From JAXLWB01 sp046328715 (GTDB lineage: Bacteria; Chloroflexota; Anaerolineae; Caldilineales; Caldilineaceae): a stretch of 64,000 nt of DNA. Shown in pieces: positions 36,600-45,904 of this stretch (the stretch's first letter is position 1; the number at the start of each line of letters is the position of its first letter). The stretch covers positions 167,995 to 231,994 of the forward strand of contig JAXLWB010000011.1 in assembly GCA_046328715.1 (NCBI GenBank), read 5' to 3'. The notes below the pieces were generated by a model. It ran no database searches and was not told where the DNA came from. It was given only the letters and a program-made list of their open reading frames with translations. Position numbers and translations under genes: made by a program.

Positions 36600-38687
36600 C
36601 TATCTCCTCATCGCTACCTTCAGCGGCACACTAACCCGCACCGTCGTCCCCTGCCCTGGCACCGAAACGATGCTGAAACTGCCTCCCAGCTTGTTCGCTC
36701 GCTCGCGCATGCTGCTCAGGCCAACACCGCCGCTGGCTTGCTTATCGGCCATGGCAAAGCCTTGACCATTGTCCTGTATTTGTAAAACCACCGCATCATC
36801 GCAGACATCCAGTTCGACGGTGACCCGGCTGGCGGCGGCATGTTTGAGCATGTTGTTCAACGCTTCCTGGACGATCCGATAGAGTCCCTCTTCGACCGCA
36901 GAGGGGAGATCGATCATTTCGTCGGCGATCAGGCGCGCTTCGATGCCGGCCCGCCGTTCGACTGCCATCAAACGTTGGTGAATGGCACCGTAGAGGCCAT
37001 CCTCCTCCAACTGGGGCGGACGCAACTCGTGGATCAACAGTCGCATCTCACGCAGTGCCGTCTGGCTGATCTCCTTGAGCTCGGCAAAGGCGGTTTGGCT
37101 TTGCGCAAAATTGCCCTGCTGCGCCATCCGTCGCCATCCCTCGGCGAGTAAAGTCAAGCTATAGAGCGACTGAGTCACCGAGTCGTGCAGCTCACGCGCC
37201 AGCCGGTTGCGCTCTTCAATCACGGCCATCTGTTCCACCTGGTGGCGCAAGCGGTCATTCTCCAAGATCAGCGCAGCCTGCCGGGCAAAGGCGGTGGCTA
37301 ACTGCACCTCCTCATCGCTGATGTCACGGTGCTGCGGAAAGTAGAGCGCAATGCCACCGTAGATGTCATCATTTCCGCCTTGGTGCACCAGAGGAACGGC
37401 CAGCAGGGTTTGAAAGAGCTGGGAAAGCAAACTCTTCTGCTTCTGGGTAATATCAAGTTTGGGCGAACTCTGCACCGCCGAAGCCAGGTTGTGGATCACC
37501 ACCGGTTGGCGCAACAGAACCGCCCGCCCCAAAAAACTGTGTTCCACGGAAAAGGTCAGATCGCTCGTGTACTCTGCTGGCATCCCGCGACTCGCCTGTA
37601 CGCTTAGCCGTTGGTTGGCTTTGTCGAGCCGAAAGAGGGCACTGTGTTTGGTGCCGAGTAAATTGCTCGCTAGCGTGATAATCTGTTGCATCACCTCTTC
37701 AGGGGTTCGGTTCAGGTTGAGTGTGGTCAGCAGATCCTGCAAGGTCTCGGCCACCCGTCGCCGATTTTCGATCTCTTGGGTACGCTCCCGTACTTGCGAT
37801 TCCAATTGTTGGTTGTAGTCCGAGAGCATGTCGTTCAACTGGCGCAGTTCCCGCCCACGGCGTTGGAGTTCTTGTTGGGTTCGTTGCCGTTCCAATTCCG
37901 CGGAGGCACGTGTGGCAAAGATCTGCATGATCGTCATCTCGCGCTCGCTCAGATGGAGAGGTTTGTCGTCGAAGATCGCCAAATGTCCGACCACGTTACC
38001 ATGCGAATCGTGCATGGGGGCACCTAAAAAGGCTTCTTCACCGACCTCTCTGGCAAAGAGCAGGCCCAGGTGCTCCGGGTAATAACAGACCGAGCCGGCA
38101 ATGACCCCTTCGCAGGGGGTTCCCGACAGGTCATATTCAAAATTCTCAATCACCTGCTGGTTGTCAAAACAGGCGAGCGTACGCACACGGGTCAATTGTT
38201 GGTTGACACATTCGGTCACCAGGGCGCAACGCACACCGAAGGCCTGAGCCAGGTAAGAGGCAAGCGAGGGGAAAAAATCTTCACCGAGCACATTGGCCGT
38301 ACCTGCCGAAACGAGCAAAAGCAACTGTTCGGATCGTTTGCGTTCACTAATGTCGGTGAGGACGAGTAAGACGTGATCCAGTGTCCCTTCCGCATCACGC
38401 AGTCCGCTCACCCCCATCAGGCCATGGCGGGCAGTGCCATCGGCGTGCAGATAGGTGACCTCAAAGTCATTGATCTCGCCCGTCGAGCGCAACTGGGGGA
38501 TGAGCACCGTCTTTACGAGTTCAAGCGTTTTGCTGCTGATAAAGTGGGTGTAGGACTTGCCGATGACATCGCTGCGTTGGTATCCCAACCAATTCAGCCA
38601 GCGATCGCTCACTTCAAGAATGGTACCATCGCCATCGACCGCCTGTAAGAGAGCGGGGGTGCTCCGGTAAAATGTATGGTCACGCAT
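36600..38687 (-). CDS. Sensor histidine kinase, PAS-GAF-GAF-HisKA_3-HATPase
   Basis: GGGGAG seven bases before the ATG at 38687 decides the start; an ATG 15 codons upstream lacks one. The 695-residue product is cytoplasmic with no membrane segment. A PAS domain occupies residues about 8-130 (GTILEVSDRWLNWLGYQRSD), a GAF 130-270, a coiled coil, then a second GAF 325-480. HisKA_3 follows with RNRLARELHDSVTQSLYSL (phospho-His501) and HATPase_c with QDNGQGF and GGVGLSSMRERANKLGG. It is a NarX/DesK-type kinase, cognate to the adjacent regulator. The signal may be redox or a small ligand. Confidence 0.9.
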   Translation of the reverse strand: MRDHTFYRSTPALLQAVDGDGTILEVSDRWLNWLGYQRSDVIGKSYTHFISSKTLELVKTVLIPQLRSTGEINDFEVTYLHADGTARHGLMGVSGLRDAEGTLDHVLLVLTDISERKRSEQLLLLVSAGTANVLGEDFFPSLASYLAQAFGVRCALVTECVNQQLTRVRTLACFDNQQVIENFEYDLSGTPCEGVIAGSVCYYPEHLGLLFAREVGEEAFLGAPMHDSHGNVVGHLAIFDDKPLHLSEREMTIMQIFATRASAELERQRTQQELQRRGRELRQLNDMLSDYNQQLESQVRERTQEIENRRRVAETLQDLLTTLNLNRTPEEVMQQIITLASNLLGTKHSALFRLDKANQRLSVQASRGMPAEYTSDLTFSVEHSFLGRAVLLRQPVVIHNLASAVQSSPKLDITQKQKSLLSQLFQTLLAVPLVHQGGNDDIYGGIALYFPQHRDISDEEVQLATAFARQAALILENDRLRHQVEQMAVIEERNRLARELHDSVTQSLYSLTLLAEGWRRMAQQGNFAQSQTAFAELKEISQTALREMRLLIHELRPPQLEEDGLYGAIHQRLMAVERRAGIEARLIADEMIDLPSAVEEGLYRIVQEALNNMLKHAAASRVTVELDVCDDAVVLQIQDNGQGFAMADKQASGGVGLSSMRERANKLGGSFSIVSVPGQGTTVRVSVPLKVAMRR

Positions 38688-39047
38688 CGCAACTCCCCAA
38701 ACTAAAGTGTACAGGGTTTGTTCGACTTGCATTATATCACGCTGCTTTCTGTTTGCTCTGAGGAGTTTTGCACGGGCGGGTAGGTATTTTTACCTATCGA
38801 GGTAATAAGAGTGTGATAGTAGGACAGTGTGTTGGTGAGAGAGTGAATCGTCTTGAGTTACTAAATTACTTTGGACCTATAAGAAGCCTTAACCGTCCCG
38901 GCACGGCGCAAACGATTTCGTACTACCTACAACTTTCTGCGCCGTGCCGGGGACGGTACTCACATTCTATGCAGATGAGCGAGTACTGATTTACTGTCCA
39001 CTGTCTGACTGTCCCACTGTCTCACTGTCCCACTGACTTACTGATTC
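38688..39047. repeat. Intergenic region with a long inverted repeat and ACTGTC-type short repeats
   Basis: CCGTCCCGGCACGGCGCA at 38893-38910 pairs with TGCGCCGTGCCGGGGACGG at 38938-38956 (one bulged base); the loop holds TACTACCTACAACTTTC. Relatives lie at 44117-44182 and 52580-52647. At 38990-39045, ACTGTC(C/T)CACTGTCTC-type heptamers run into the 3' end of the next gene. No gene is seen. Confidence 0.7.
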
Positions 39048-40298
39048 CTACCACGCTGCGATGCCTGCCGGGCCGGTCTGTAAGCCGCCGAAGCTGCCAG
39101 CGGGAACGAGTGAACCATCTGCCTGCATCATAAAGGCGACCACGGTCTGCGAACGGGGGCTAAGGACATAAGCCCAGCGCCCGTTGTGGCTAACAGCGGC
39201 ATCCGTGGGGCCAGTGCCTGTGCCCGTGTCACCTGCACGGCCATTGAGCAACGTGATTCGACCATCATTTTCGACCCGGTAGCCAGAGAGCGAAGCGCTG
39301 CCTGCGTTGGTGCTGTAGCCATAGCGTCCATCTTTGCTGGTGATGATCCAACAGGCTGCGGTTTGACCGGTTGCTACCGAACCGCTGAGCAACTGCAACT
39401 GGTCGCCCTGAATCCGATAGGAGGAGACGGCACTGCCGTTGACTGCACCACCGAAGGCTTCCGAGACGATCAGGGTGCCATCTTTGCCGAAGGCAAAACC
39501 AAAGGGGGTGACACCCGAGGAGTTGAAGCTGGTTGGACCTGTGGCCAGTCCATTCTTATCAATCTTGTAGAGGTCGATCAGATTGCTAGAACGCTCGCTG
39601 ACGACCAGGTGACGACCATCCGGCGTGAAGGAGACCTGGGCGGGAGCGGGAGCGGCACCGCTGCCATTGTTGCTCAAGAAGCGGGTTGAGTTGGCCAGCG
39701 CTGCCAATTTGCCCAGCTTGTTGAGGCCAAAGGCTGTGATATTGCCCGGATCACCGGCGTTGAGCACGTAAAGCACGTTCTTACGTACGGTCAGGCTGGT
39801 AGGGCGTACACCACCAGAGGCAACTTTGTCGGTCAGGATCAACCCCGCCTTCTCGACCGCAAAGACCGAGATCTCGTTGCTGCCAGCGTTGACCGCAAAG
39901 AGCCATTGACCGTTATCGCTCAAGAGCAGCGAGTTCTGTGAACCCAGGCCACTGCCTAGCCCTTGCCCGCCGCTGGGAAAGCGCCCGGTCACGGTCAATT
40001 GACCGTTGCCATCACGGCGGTACATCACAATTTCATTGCCCCGAATCGGGTCCATCGCATTGGTGGCGACAAAAACCATGCCCGCTGCGTCACTGCCCGA
40101 TGCTTCGACCGCGTCAAGCGTATCGGTCAGGTTGGGCTCATCGTTGACCTCGTCCTGCGCATCTGCAACCAGACCGCCTCCGGCTACGACTGGCAAAAAG
40201 ACCCGTTGGCTTGCTGCCTCGGGCTCCTGGGCGAAAACGGGAGCCACCATCAACAGGGTGAGGACGACGGTGAGTAAAAAACTAACCTTGCGTAACAT
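39048..40298 (-). CDS. Exported lactonase-like seven-bladed beta-propeller (YVTN type)
   Basis: AGGAGA before the ATG at 40298 decides the start and gives a clean signal peptide (LRKVSFLLTVVLTLLMVAPV, cut after FAQ). The 416-residue product then shows RVFLPVVAGGG and a propeller of blades such as NSLLLSDNGQWLFAVNAGSN, PAQVSFTPDGRHLVVSERSS and GPTDAAVSHNGRWAYVLSPR. This is the 6-phosphogluconolactonase/YVTN fold. The exported location argues against a pentose-phosphate role; a surface or periplasmic function is likelier. It follows a small exported protein by 100 bases. Confidence 0.8.
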   Translation of the reverse strand: MLRKVSFLLTVVLTLLMVAPVFAQEPEAASQRVFLPVVAGGGLVADAQDEVNDEPNLTDTLDAVEASGSDAAGMVFVATNAMDPIRGNEIVMYRRDGNGQLTVTGRFPSGGQGLGSGLGSQNSLLLSDNGQWLFAVNAGSNEISVFAVEKAGLILTDKVASGGVRPTSLTVRKNVLYVLNAGDPGNITAFGLNKLGKLAALANSTRFLSNNGSGAAPAPAQVSFTPDGRHLVVSERSSNLIDLYKIDKNGLATGPTSFNSSGVTPFGFAFGKDGTLIVSEAFGGAVNGSAVSSYRIQGDQLQLLSGSVATGQTAACWIITSKDGRYGYSTNAGSASLSGYRVENDGRITLLNGRAGDTGTGTGPTDAAVSHNGRWAYVLSPRSQTVVAFMMQADGSLVPAGSFGGLQTGPAGIAAW

Positions 40299-40398
40299 AG
40301 AGTTCTCCTTTTTAAGATTGAATGGATACTGGGTAGATTCACTGTTTCGATGATGTAACGACCAACCCCGATCTGCAATCCGCAATTGCAATTCGCCA

Positions 40399-40917
40399 CT
40401 ACGGTAAACAGACCATGCCTTCATATTCCGACTCACCCATGCCTGTGGCCGGGTTGAACATGCCGCTGGCCCGGATCACACCGCTGGCGCCGACGAGTTG
40501 GCCTGTCCCACTGGTGATGTACTGCAAATCGAGAATGTTGCCATCCCCTGTAGTTTGGTAAACACCTGCATTTTTGACCATCAAATCACCTTGTTTATTG
40601 CCGATCTTGGCGTGGATCACACTGTCGCCGGTGAAGTCAACCACGGTCGTCAAGGGCGTATCAATGGTCGTAGTTAGTGTTGTCGCCGTTGAGGTAAAGA
40701 GCCCCTTGATGGAACCTGAATACTCACCAGCAATACAGAGACCGACCGGCGAGGGGCAGCTCGTGGGGTCAGCGGCATGTTCCTCATAGAAGCCATGCAC
40801 GTTGCGACAGCGGGCATCGGCACTTGCACTGGCTGTAATCAAGACCAACGCTGCCCCTGCGATGGCAAATGGAGCGAGACGTTTGGACAAAGCGGAAGTG
40901 GATAGTTTGTGAAACAT
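40399..40917 (-). CDS. Exported small beta-rich protein, unknown function
   Basis: GGAGA precedes the ATG. The 172-residue product has a signal peptide (residues 1-33, ending ITASASA) and then four cysteines in the mature half, with CRNVHGFYEEHAADPTSCPS first. The rest is beta-strand-like with a GTGQLVGASGVIRASGMFN segment that recalls the allene-oxide-cyclase-type barrel, a weak guess. It shares the strand and a similar ribosome site with the propeller gene downstream and may be co-transcribed. Confidence 0.6.
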   Translation of the reverse strand: MFHKLSTSALSKRLAPFAIAGAALVLITASASADARCRNVHGFYEEHAADPTSCPSPVGLCIAGEYSGSIKGLFTSTATTLTTTIDTPLTTVVDFTGDSVIHAKIGNKQGDLMVKNAGVYQTTGDGNILDLQYITSGTGQLVGASGVIRASGMFNPATGMGESEYEGMVCLP

Positions 40918-41218
40918 GGTGATTTCTCCTTTTGGAATTGAGTTGAATGATGGACATTGGCAAGTGACTCGCCAACGAATGCGCTCTGGATAGATTGGTG
41001 TGAGTTGGTGTATGAAACATGATGCGTGACGCGTGACTCGTGATGCGTGAAGGTGCTATCGAAAATTCACGTTTTACGCATCCCGCTTCATGCAACCACC
41101 ATCCACTCAGCGAGCGTATCCTTTGTTTTTGAGCAACTTATCTAGCTGCGCTCATTGTAGGAGATCGGACGGGGCGACACATCGAGAGGAATGCACAACC
41201 AGGGTGAGGAAAAAGCAA
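40918..41218. other. Intergenic with GTGATGC-type short repeats
   Basis: The interval upstream of the small exported protein contains CGTGACTCGTGATGCGTGA units at about 41030-41050. No gene is seen. Confidence 0.4.
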
Positions 41219-41254
41219 CAAAAAACGGGAGAAGCCCCTAGGCATTCTCCCGTT
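41219..41254 (-). terminator. Rho-independent terminator
   Basis: AACGGGAGAA (41224-41233) and TTCTCCCGTT (41245-41254) form a 10-bp stem with an 11-base loop. Read on the minus strand, the stem is followed by a T-run and lies about 40 bases after the stop of the small membrane protein gene. Confidence 0.8.
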
Positions 41255-41293
41255 CACTTTGTGTAAAAATCTGATCCAGCTAGGTAATTCTCC

Positions 41294-41779
41294 CTAACCC
41301 CGCATCGGCGCGGAGACGCGCAAGCGCTCCGGGTGGGACAGTTCTTCGTTTTCGGTGGTTTCGGTGGCGAGCAGCAAGAACATGGCAAACGTTGCCAGCC
41401 CGGAGAGGCTGAGTGGGGCCAAGGGCGGCGGTCCGCTTACCGGATTGATCGCCGACGTATCTCCGCTCAACTGGTGCTCAAGCTGAACAATTTCACCTTT
41501 GATCGTGGCCGATTCGTGATGTTCATAGGCACCCAAAAGTCCAAAGAGCGCCAGCACAAGAAAGGCCACTGCCAACTTGCGCGAGGCGGTGGGGGCCAAA
41601 ATTCCGTGGACCGTCATCAAAAAGCCCAGAATGGTGGCGAAAAAACCGATCAGCTGCACTCCATTAAGGTGGTGTTCCGAGACCAGGTCGCCCAAGACCA
41701 CCAGAAAGCCGGCGGCAACCAGGCTCAACAGGCAAGCGATAAAGTGGTTACGAATAAACTGCTGAATCGAATTCATCAT
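41294..41779 (-). CDS. Small polytopic membrane protein
   Basis: A GGGAG ribosome site precedes two adjacent ATGs. The 161-residue product has about four hydrophobic helices (starting FIACLLSLVAAGFLVVLGDL), a His-containing loop (VSEHHLNG, YEHHESAT) and a polar C-terminal tail. I do not recognise the family. It lies alone with its own terminator. It is divergent from the cupredoxin gene, with which it may share a regulatory region. Confidence 0.6.
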   Translation of the reverse strand: MMNSIQQFIRNHFIACLLSLVAAGFLVVLGDLVSEHHLNGVQLIGFFATILGFLMTVHGILAPTASRKLAVAFLVLALFGLLGAYEHHESATIKGEIVQLEHQLSGDTSAINPVSGPPPLAPLSLSGLATFAMFLLLATETTENEELSHPERLRVSAPMRG

Positions 41780-42151
41780 AAACTCCCTTCTTGATGCAGA
41801 CCCCCAAGTGAGTCAGCGAAAGCGTCTGCGGGTTTCTAGACTTTTCAGACGGTCGCTTAGCAATCCACGCTGTTGTCTGGTTTGTCTGCTTTTGACCCGC
41901 TTCGTTCAACGGGCAACACTGCGCGCCAGCCTGGAACTACGCAAAGTATAAGACAATTGGATTTGTCTTCTTGTTACATACTGCTTACAGTATTGTAATC
42001 ATATTGATAGTATCTTTTGAATCATGTAATATTAAAGTAAAGCTGTTCAGGAAAAGGGATAACTGGTCTCTTGGTTACGCACCGTTTACCGTTCTCAAAT
42101 GAGAAAGGGGAAGGCCAGCTACTCCTGGTGGTATCAAAATGAGGAATGTTT
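41780..42151. repeat. Divergent intergenic region with a short MITE relative
   Basis: CTTTTCAGACGGTCGCTTAG at about 41843-41862 matches the right end of the 23.7-kb element, and GCGTCTG at about 41826 may be its left arm. The rest is AT-rich and includes TTACAGTATTGTAA, a near-palindrome around 41986-41999. Confidence 0.45.
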
Positions 42152-42733
42152 ATGAAGGTACAAATGAAAAAAGTCATGATTGTGGTTTTTTGTTGTGTTG
42201 TGAGCCTTGTCTTGCTGGCCGGCTGCGGTTCGGACGATGCCGAAGCCAGCGCAGAGGCACCAGCCGCCGCTGAGACGACTGCGCAGGACACGCAAGCGGC
42301 GGCCCCTACACCGATGGCAGAGTCCCACGCCCAGCATAGCGAGGCGACCGCCACCACAGCGACCACAAACGATCCCGGCACCGTCACACTCGATATAGAC
42401 ATGCATGACAGCTACTACGGCGATGCAGACACCAACATGACCGATCCGCCTGTGTGGACTGTGCCCAAAGGCTCCACCATCCTGATCAATCTGACCAATC
42501 ACGGCGAAGAAAACCACAACTGGGCCATCGTCAAGGCCGGTACCCAAGTGCCAAACCCCTTCACCGAAGGTCGCGACAGCGACATTCTGCTGCTGGAACC
42601 GGGGATGGTCTACTCGCATAGCCAAACGCAATGGGTGATCTATGCGCCCGATCCAGGGGAATACGAGGTGATCTGCACGGTTGAAGGCCATTTCCCCTTT
42701 ATGCGCGGCAAATTGGTCGTAACCGACAAATAA
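42152..42733 (+). CDS. Cupredoxin-domain lipoprotein
   Basis: GAGG seven bases before the ATG at 42152 decides the start. The 193-residue product has a lipoprotein signal ending LLAGC. An Ala/Thr-rich linker follows, then a cupredoxin fold. Type 1 copper ligands are visible: His122 in GEENHNW, then Cys175, His180 and Met184 in CTVEGHFPFM. It is probably a membrane-tethered blue copper electron carrier. Only 11 bases separate it from a dihaem peroxidase gene, so it is the likely electron donor to that enzyme. Confidence 0.85.
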   Translation: MKVQMKKVMIVVFCCVVSLVLLAGCGSDDAEASAEAPAAAETTAQDTQAAAPTPMAESHAQHSEATATTATTNDPGTVTLDIDMHDSYYGDADTNMTDPPVWTVPKGSTILINLTNHGEENHNWAIVKAGTQVPNPFTEGRDSDILLLEPGMVYSHSQTQWVIYAPDPGEYEVICTVEGHFPFMRGKLVVTDK

Positions 42734-42744
42734 AAGAAGGAACT

Positions 42745-44058
42745 ATGAACAAAACATCGAGTGTCACTGGCAAACCATCAACGGGAAAACAGGTACGTAC
42801 CACCGCGAAATTATTGATCTTCGCTCTGGAGATCGTCTGCGTATTACTCTTGCTCTACAGTCTGCGCTACCTCTTCCAGTCGAGTTGGGCGAGCCGGAAA
42901 CTCACGTCGCTCCAAGCCGAAGCGGCAATCGCTGCGCAAACGCCGACCGGCGACACCGTCGCTGCGAATGTCCAGAACAGCACGGCCCCTACTGCTACAG
43001 TCGAAGTCGTCGCAGCCGCAGCGACCGAGGCACCTACAGCTACCGCTGCGCCAGTTGCAACCGAACCCGAGGCCCCAACTGCAATGCCAAAAGCCGATGT
43101 CGCTAAGACAGACGAGAATGGGTTGAGTGCCGAAGCCAACCTGGCGCTGGCCACACTTTTCCACGCCCTGCCCGACGAGATGGCGACTGACCCCAAACAT
43201 CCGGTGAGCCCCGAATTGGTCAAACTGGGGCGCATGCTCTTCTACGAAACACGCATCTCGAACAACGACAGTTTCAGTTGCAACACCTGCCATAATCTCG
43301 CCACATACGGTGTGGATGGGCTCGCGCTTTCCTTGGGCGTGACCGGCGAACCGGTAGCGCGCAACTCACCCTCGGTCTATAACGCCGCATTGCATATCGC
43401 TCAATTCTGGGATGGCCGCAGCCCTGATGTAGAAGACCAGGCGACCAAACCGATCATGGCTGCTGGCGAGATGGGCATGATCGATGCTGAAAAAGTCAAG
43501 GCTAAGGTCGAGTCGATCAAGGGCTATCGTGAACTCTTTGCCGCGGCCTTCCCCGGCCAGGCCGACCCGATCAACCTCACCAACATCGGTATTGCCATCG
43601 GAGCCTTTGAACGTGGCCTCTTGACCCCCTCGCGCTTTGACAAATTGCTGGCGGGCGATACGAGCCAATTTACCGAGCAAGAAATTCGTGGCCTCAACAC
43701 CTTTGTCTCGCTGCGCTGTATCACCTGCCACACTGGGACAACCGTGGGTGGCACCCTTTATAAGAAACTGGGTGCAGTCGAAGCCTACACAACCCAGGAT
43801 CTGGGACGCTACACCGTCACCAAGTCGAGTGACGACAAGTATGTCTTCAAGGTGCCTAGCCTGCGCAACGTGACCAAGACCGGGCCATATATGCACGATG
43901 GCAGCATCACCAACCTGGATGAGATGGTGCGTCTGATGGCTCGTTACCAACTCGGCAAAAAGGTGAGTGACGACCAGGTCAAGGACATCATCGCCTTCCT
44001 CGGCACGCTGACCGGTGACTTACCCAGCGACTACATTGCTAAGCCCGAATTGCCGTAA
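42745..44058 (+). CDS. Dihaem cytochrome c peroxidase/MauG-family protein
   Basis: AAGGA precedes the ATG. The 437-residue product has an N-terminal membrane anchor (about residues 23-46) and an Ala/Thr/Pro linker to about residue 120. Two haem c motifs follow: CNTCH (Cys179, Cys182, His183) and CITCH (Cys325, Cys328, His329). Family signatures LGRMLFYETRIS, RNSPSVYNAALHIAQFWDGR and VPSLRNVTKTGPYMHDGS are present. Such enzymes reduce H2O2 or oxidise partner proteins outside the cytoplasm. The upstream cupredoxin is the likely partner. Confidence 0.9.
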   Translation: MNKTSSVTGKPSTGKQVRTTAKLLIFALEIVCVLLLLYSLRYLFQSSWASRKLTSLQAEAAIAAQTPTGDTVAANVQNSTAPTATVEVVAAAATEAPTATAAPVATEPEAPTAMPKADVAKTDENGLSAEANLALATLFHALPDEMATDPKHPVSPELVKLGRMLFYETRISNNDSFSCNTCHNLATYGVDGLALSLGVTGEPVARNSPSVYNAALHIAQFWDGRSPDVEDQATKPIMAAGEMGMIDAEKVKAKVESIKGYRELFAAAFPGQADPINLTNIGIAIGAFERGLLTPSRFDKLLAGDTSQFTEQEIRGLNTFVSLRCITCHTGTTVGGTLYKKLGAVEAYTTQDLGRYTVTKSSDDKYVFKVPSLRNVTKTGPYMHDGSITNLDEMVRLMARYQLGKKVSDDQVKDIIAFLGTLTGDLPSDYIAKPELP

Positions 44059-44116
44059 CCTCTGACTGGCCTCATTTGGCTGTTTGGGATGTTCATCTGT
44101 TTGTGAAGGTCCGAAC

Positions 44117-44182
44117 ACGTCCCCGGCTCAGCGCGAACGATGTTTGTACTACCTACAACTTTCTGCGCTGAGCCGGGGACGT
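44117..44182. repeat. Long inverted repeat, 18-bp perfect stem
   Basis: ACGTCCCCGGCTCAGCGC (44117-44134) pairs perfectly with GCGCTGAGCCGGGGACGT (44165-44182). The loop contains TACTACCTACAACTTTCT, identical to the 38.9-kb copy, while the stems of the two differ by compensated changes. It may terminate the peroxidase transcript. Confidence 0.75.
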
Positions 44183-44375
44183 TGCTCACACTTTACGTGG
44201 CGGAGTGAACAACCGCTCCATCGTGCTGACCGTTGTGTGAGCAGAATGAAAAGTTTATCTTCCAGGGATAGTCGCCACAGTTGGTTTTCTTGGTAGCTGC
44301 TTTAGGTAGAAACACCCATTGGGGGTAGCGAATCCTACTTAGGCGCGCCGTATCCAGGTGTGGTATGATGGCGCT

Positions 44376-45623
44376 ATGGCAACTCAACCTATCACTGTCT
44401 ACGGCGCCTATTGGTGCCCAGATTGCCGCCGTAGCAAACAATTTTTGGGCGAACATCAGATCCCCTATGCCTGGGTTGATATCGAGGAAGACGCCGCCGG
44501 CGAACAACTCGTGATTGAGACCAATGGCGGCAAACGCATCATCCCCACCATCGTCTTTGGCGATGGTTCGCATCTCACCGAACCGAGCAACGTCGAACTG
44601 GCAGCCAAACTTGGCCTCAAAACCAGCGTCGATCGCAAACATTTCGACTTGATCATTGTTGGTGGTGGACCTGCGGGCTTGACCGCTGCCTTCTATACGG
44701 CGCGCGAAGGGATCGCCACCTTGGTGATCGAACGAGCCGCCTTTGGCGGACAGGCCGCCGCTACCGAGCGGTTGGACAATATGCCCGGCTTTCCCGACGG
44801 CATTGCCGGCGGTGACTTTGCGGCCCGTCTGCGCCAACAGGCCCAACGTTTCGGCGTCGAATTGCTCCAGGCGCAGGATGTAGCGCGTATCCATAGCCAC
44901 GACAACTACCACTGTGTCGATACAGCTAGCGGCGACGAATACAGCGCTGATGCCCTGTTGATCGCCACCGGCAGCCGTTATCGTCGCCTCGGGGTTCAGG
45001 GTGAGAACGATTACATCGGGGCGGGGGTACACTACTGCGCCACCTGCGATGGCCCCTTCTACAAAGGCAAACATGTGCTCGTGGTCGGCGGGGGCAACAG
45101 CGCCGCCGAGGAGAGCCTGCATTTGCTCAACTATGTGGATCGTTTAACCCTGCTCGTGCGCAAAGATAGCCTGCGCGCCAGCCAGGTGATCCAGGAGAAA
45201 CTACTGGAGAAGCCGAATGTCGAGATTCGCTGGAACAGCGAGGTCGAAGAGTTCCGTGGTGCCCACGCCAAACTGAACTCAGTCGTCGTGCGCAACAACC
45301 AGAATGGCACGCGGGAGGAACTCACTGCCGACGGTGCCTTTATCTTTATCGGACTTGACCCCAATAGTGCCTTCTTGCAAGGCACGCCAATCCGCCTTGA
45401 TCCTTGGGGCTTTGTGCAGACTGGCCATGAGTTGGTTCACGACCCTGCCCAGCGTCCACCTGCCTACCGTGACTTTGACCCCACCCTGCTCGAAACCAGC
45501 GTGCCTGGTATCTTTGCCGCCGGCGATGTACGGGCAAACAGCACCAAACAGGTCGCCAGCGCCGCCGGAGAAGGTGCTGCCGCCGCCCTGCTCATCCGTG
45601 ACTATCTACGCAAAAGGAAGTGA
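44376..45623 (+). CDS. Glutaredoxin-like domain fused to thioredoxin reductase
   Basis: The ATG at 44376 is preferred to one six codons earlier because the family core starts there; neither has a strong ribosome site. The 415-residue product begins with a glutaredoxin/mycoredoxin-like domain (YGAYWCPDCRRSK, Cys14 and Cys17) ending with KRIIPTIVFGDGS. A linker near residue 80 leads to a complete thioredoxin reductase: FAD motif LIIVGGGPAGLTAAFYTARE, redox site CATC (Cys221, Cys224), NADPH motif LVVGGGNSAAEESL and AAGDVRANSTKQVASAAGEG. It should pass electrons from NADPH to its own N-terminal redox site. Confidence 0.9.
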   Translation: MATQPITVYGAYWCPDCRRSKQFLGEHQIPYAWVDIEEDAAGEQLVIETNGGKRIIPTIVFGDGSHLTEPSNVELAAKLGLKTSVDRKHFDLIIVGGGPAGLTAAFYTAREGIATLVIERAAFGGQAAATERLDNMPGFPDGIAGGDFAARLRQQAQRFGVELLQAQDVARIHSHDNYHCVDTASGDEYSADALLIATGSRYRRLGVQGENDYIGAGVHYCATCDGPFYKGKHVLVVGGGNSAAEESLHLLNYVDRLTLLVRKDSLRASQVIQEKLLEKPNVEIRWNSEVEEFRGAHAKLNSVVVRNNQNGTREELTADGAFIFIGLDPNSAFLQGTPIRLDPWGFVQTGHELVHDPAQRPPAYRDFDPTLLETSVPGIFAAGDVRANSTKQVASAAGEGAAAALLIRDYLRKRK

Positions 45624-45646
45624 CCTCACCCTCTCGCCTCCTCTCC

Positions 45647-45811
45647 GTAGCCGCTGCTTGTAGCTGCGGGTTGTGAGACGTACCCCACAATTGTGCGGCT
45701 GCAAGCACGCACCTGCGATTGGCGTACCCCGTAGCCGCTGCTTGTAGCTGCGGATCGTGGGACGTACCCCACAACTGTGCGGCTGCAAGCACGCACCTAC
45801 GAATGATGGCG
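45647..45811. repeat. Two tandem 84-bp units with inverted arms
   Basis: Units start at 45647 and 45731, both GTAGCCGCTGCTTGTAGCTG, and contain ACGTACCCCACAA and GTGCGGCTGCAAGCACGCAC. GCTTGTAGCTGC pairs with GCGGCTGCAAGC. The pair follows the thioredoxin reductase gene closely. Confidence 0.7.
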
Positions 45812-45904
45812 TGAGGAGCAACGTTTCCATTCTCCATCGTGTTGCCCCCGGGCGAGAAAGGGACGGAGAGGGCGAGGTAAACGACCGCAAGGTTGAAATT
45901 CCAA

